Origin: an uncultured Collinsella sp.
GTDB lineage: Bacteria > Actinomycetota > Coriobacteriia > Coriobacteriales > Coriobacteriaceae
Assembly: GCA_900553215.1 (NCBI GenBank)
Contig: USCJ01000064.1
Coordinates: forward strand, 1-7,289
Direction of reading: 5' to 3'
Length of the DNA: 7,289 nucleotides
Under the pieces are notes generated by a model. The model worked only from the letters and a program-made list of their open reading frames with translations, searched no databases and had not been told where the DNA came from. Shown piece by piece: positions 7,157 to 7,289 of the stretch (its first letter is position 1; each line of letters starts with the position of its first letter). A program made the translations under genes and the position numbers.

Positions 7157-7284
7157 GACGGCTAAAGGAAACATAAAAGAGACGGCTGCCATGCGAGCCA
7201 TGTGCTCAATAGCCGTTGGGTAGTCGTTTAAGAACGTCCCCAATGACTATTGACGGCTAAGGCAACGCCGATGTATTGGCAACG
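7157..7284. repeat. Cluster of short repeats upstream of the exporter gene
   Basis: GACGGCT occurs at 7157-7163, 7181-7187 and 7252-7258, the first and last continuing as GACGGCTAA, and AGCCGT (7211-7216) is an inverted copy. GGCAACG occurs at 7261-7267 and 7278-7284. CAATAG-N3-TTGGG (7207-7220) and CCCAA-N3-CTATTG (7239-7252) form an inverted repeat whose loop holds a further CGTT-TAAG-AACG hairpin (7225-7236). I could not find a convincing promoter for the exporter gene in 7114-7289; regulator binding is only a possibility. Confidence 0.5.
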
Positions 7285-7289
7285 TCAGC

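Noticed and set aside
7250..7278. Rightward promoter starting with TTGACG at 7250-7255
   Set aside because: The -35-like hexamer is good, but the matching -10 position reads GTATTG, and any gene it would drive is outside the window.

Overview
The window looks like ordinary chromosome from a moderately GC-rich bacterium (about 60% G+C by eye). A ClpC with a short middle domain, a fused two-domain ThrE-type exporter, and the absence of ctsR-mcsA-mcsB genes beside clpC suggest an actinobacterium. My best guess is a gut-type member of the Coriobacteriia (Collinsella-like). This is an inference from gene style; there is no rRNA or marker gene to confirm it.

Layout, left to right. The left edge (3-692, + strand) holds the C-terminal part of a HipA-family serine/threonine kinase toxin whose start, and any HipB partner, lie outside the window. 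A strong hairpin (724-764) separates it from the convergent gene pepD (820-2277, - strand), a cytosolic metallo-dipeptidase of the Xaa-His dipeptidase type. A gap of about 325 bp follows, holding the pepD ribosome binding site, a possible promoter, a small hairpin and the intrinsic terminator of the next gene. clpC (2603-5245, - strand) encodes the AAA+ unfoldase partner of ClpP and has all catalytic motifs. A gap of about 300 bp follows, holding a possible clpC promoter, a leader hairpin and a striking 23-bp-arm inverted repeat with an extra half-copy. The last gene (5545-7113, - strand) is a threonine/serine exporter-like membrane protein with a strongly acidic N-terminus. The right edge (7114-7289) is non-coding and rich in short repeats.

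The three minus-strand genes point the same way. The gaps of about 300 bp, the clpC terminator and the separate ribosome binding sites suggest each is transcribed on its own. Loose themes link them: protein turnover (ClpC with ClpP), breakdown of the resulting dipeptides (PepD), and export of excess amino acids (ThrE-like). This is thematic only, with no operon to support it. I do not see a convincing new biological system. The items most worth a second look are the intergenic repeats, the G8 tract inside clpC and the long disordered ClpC tail.
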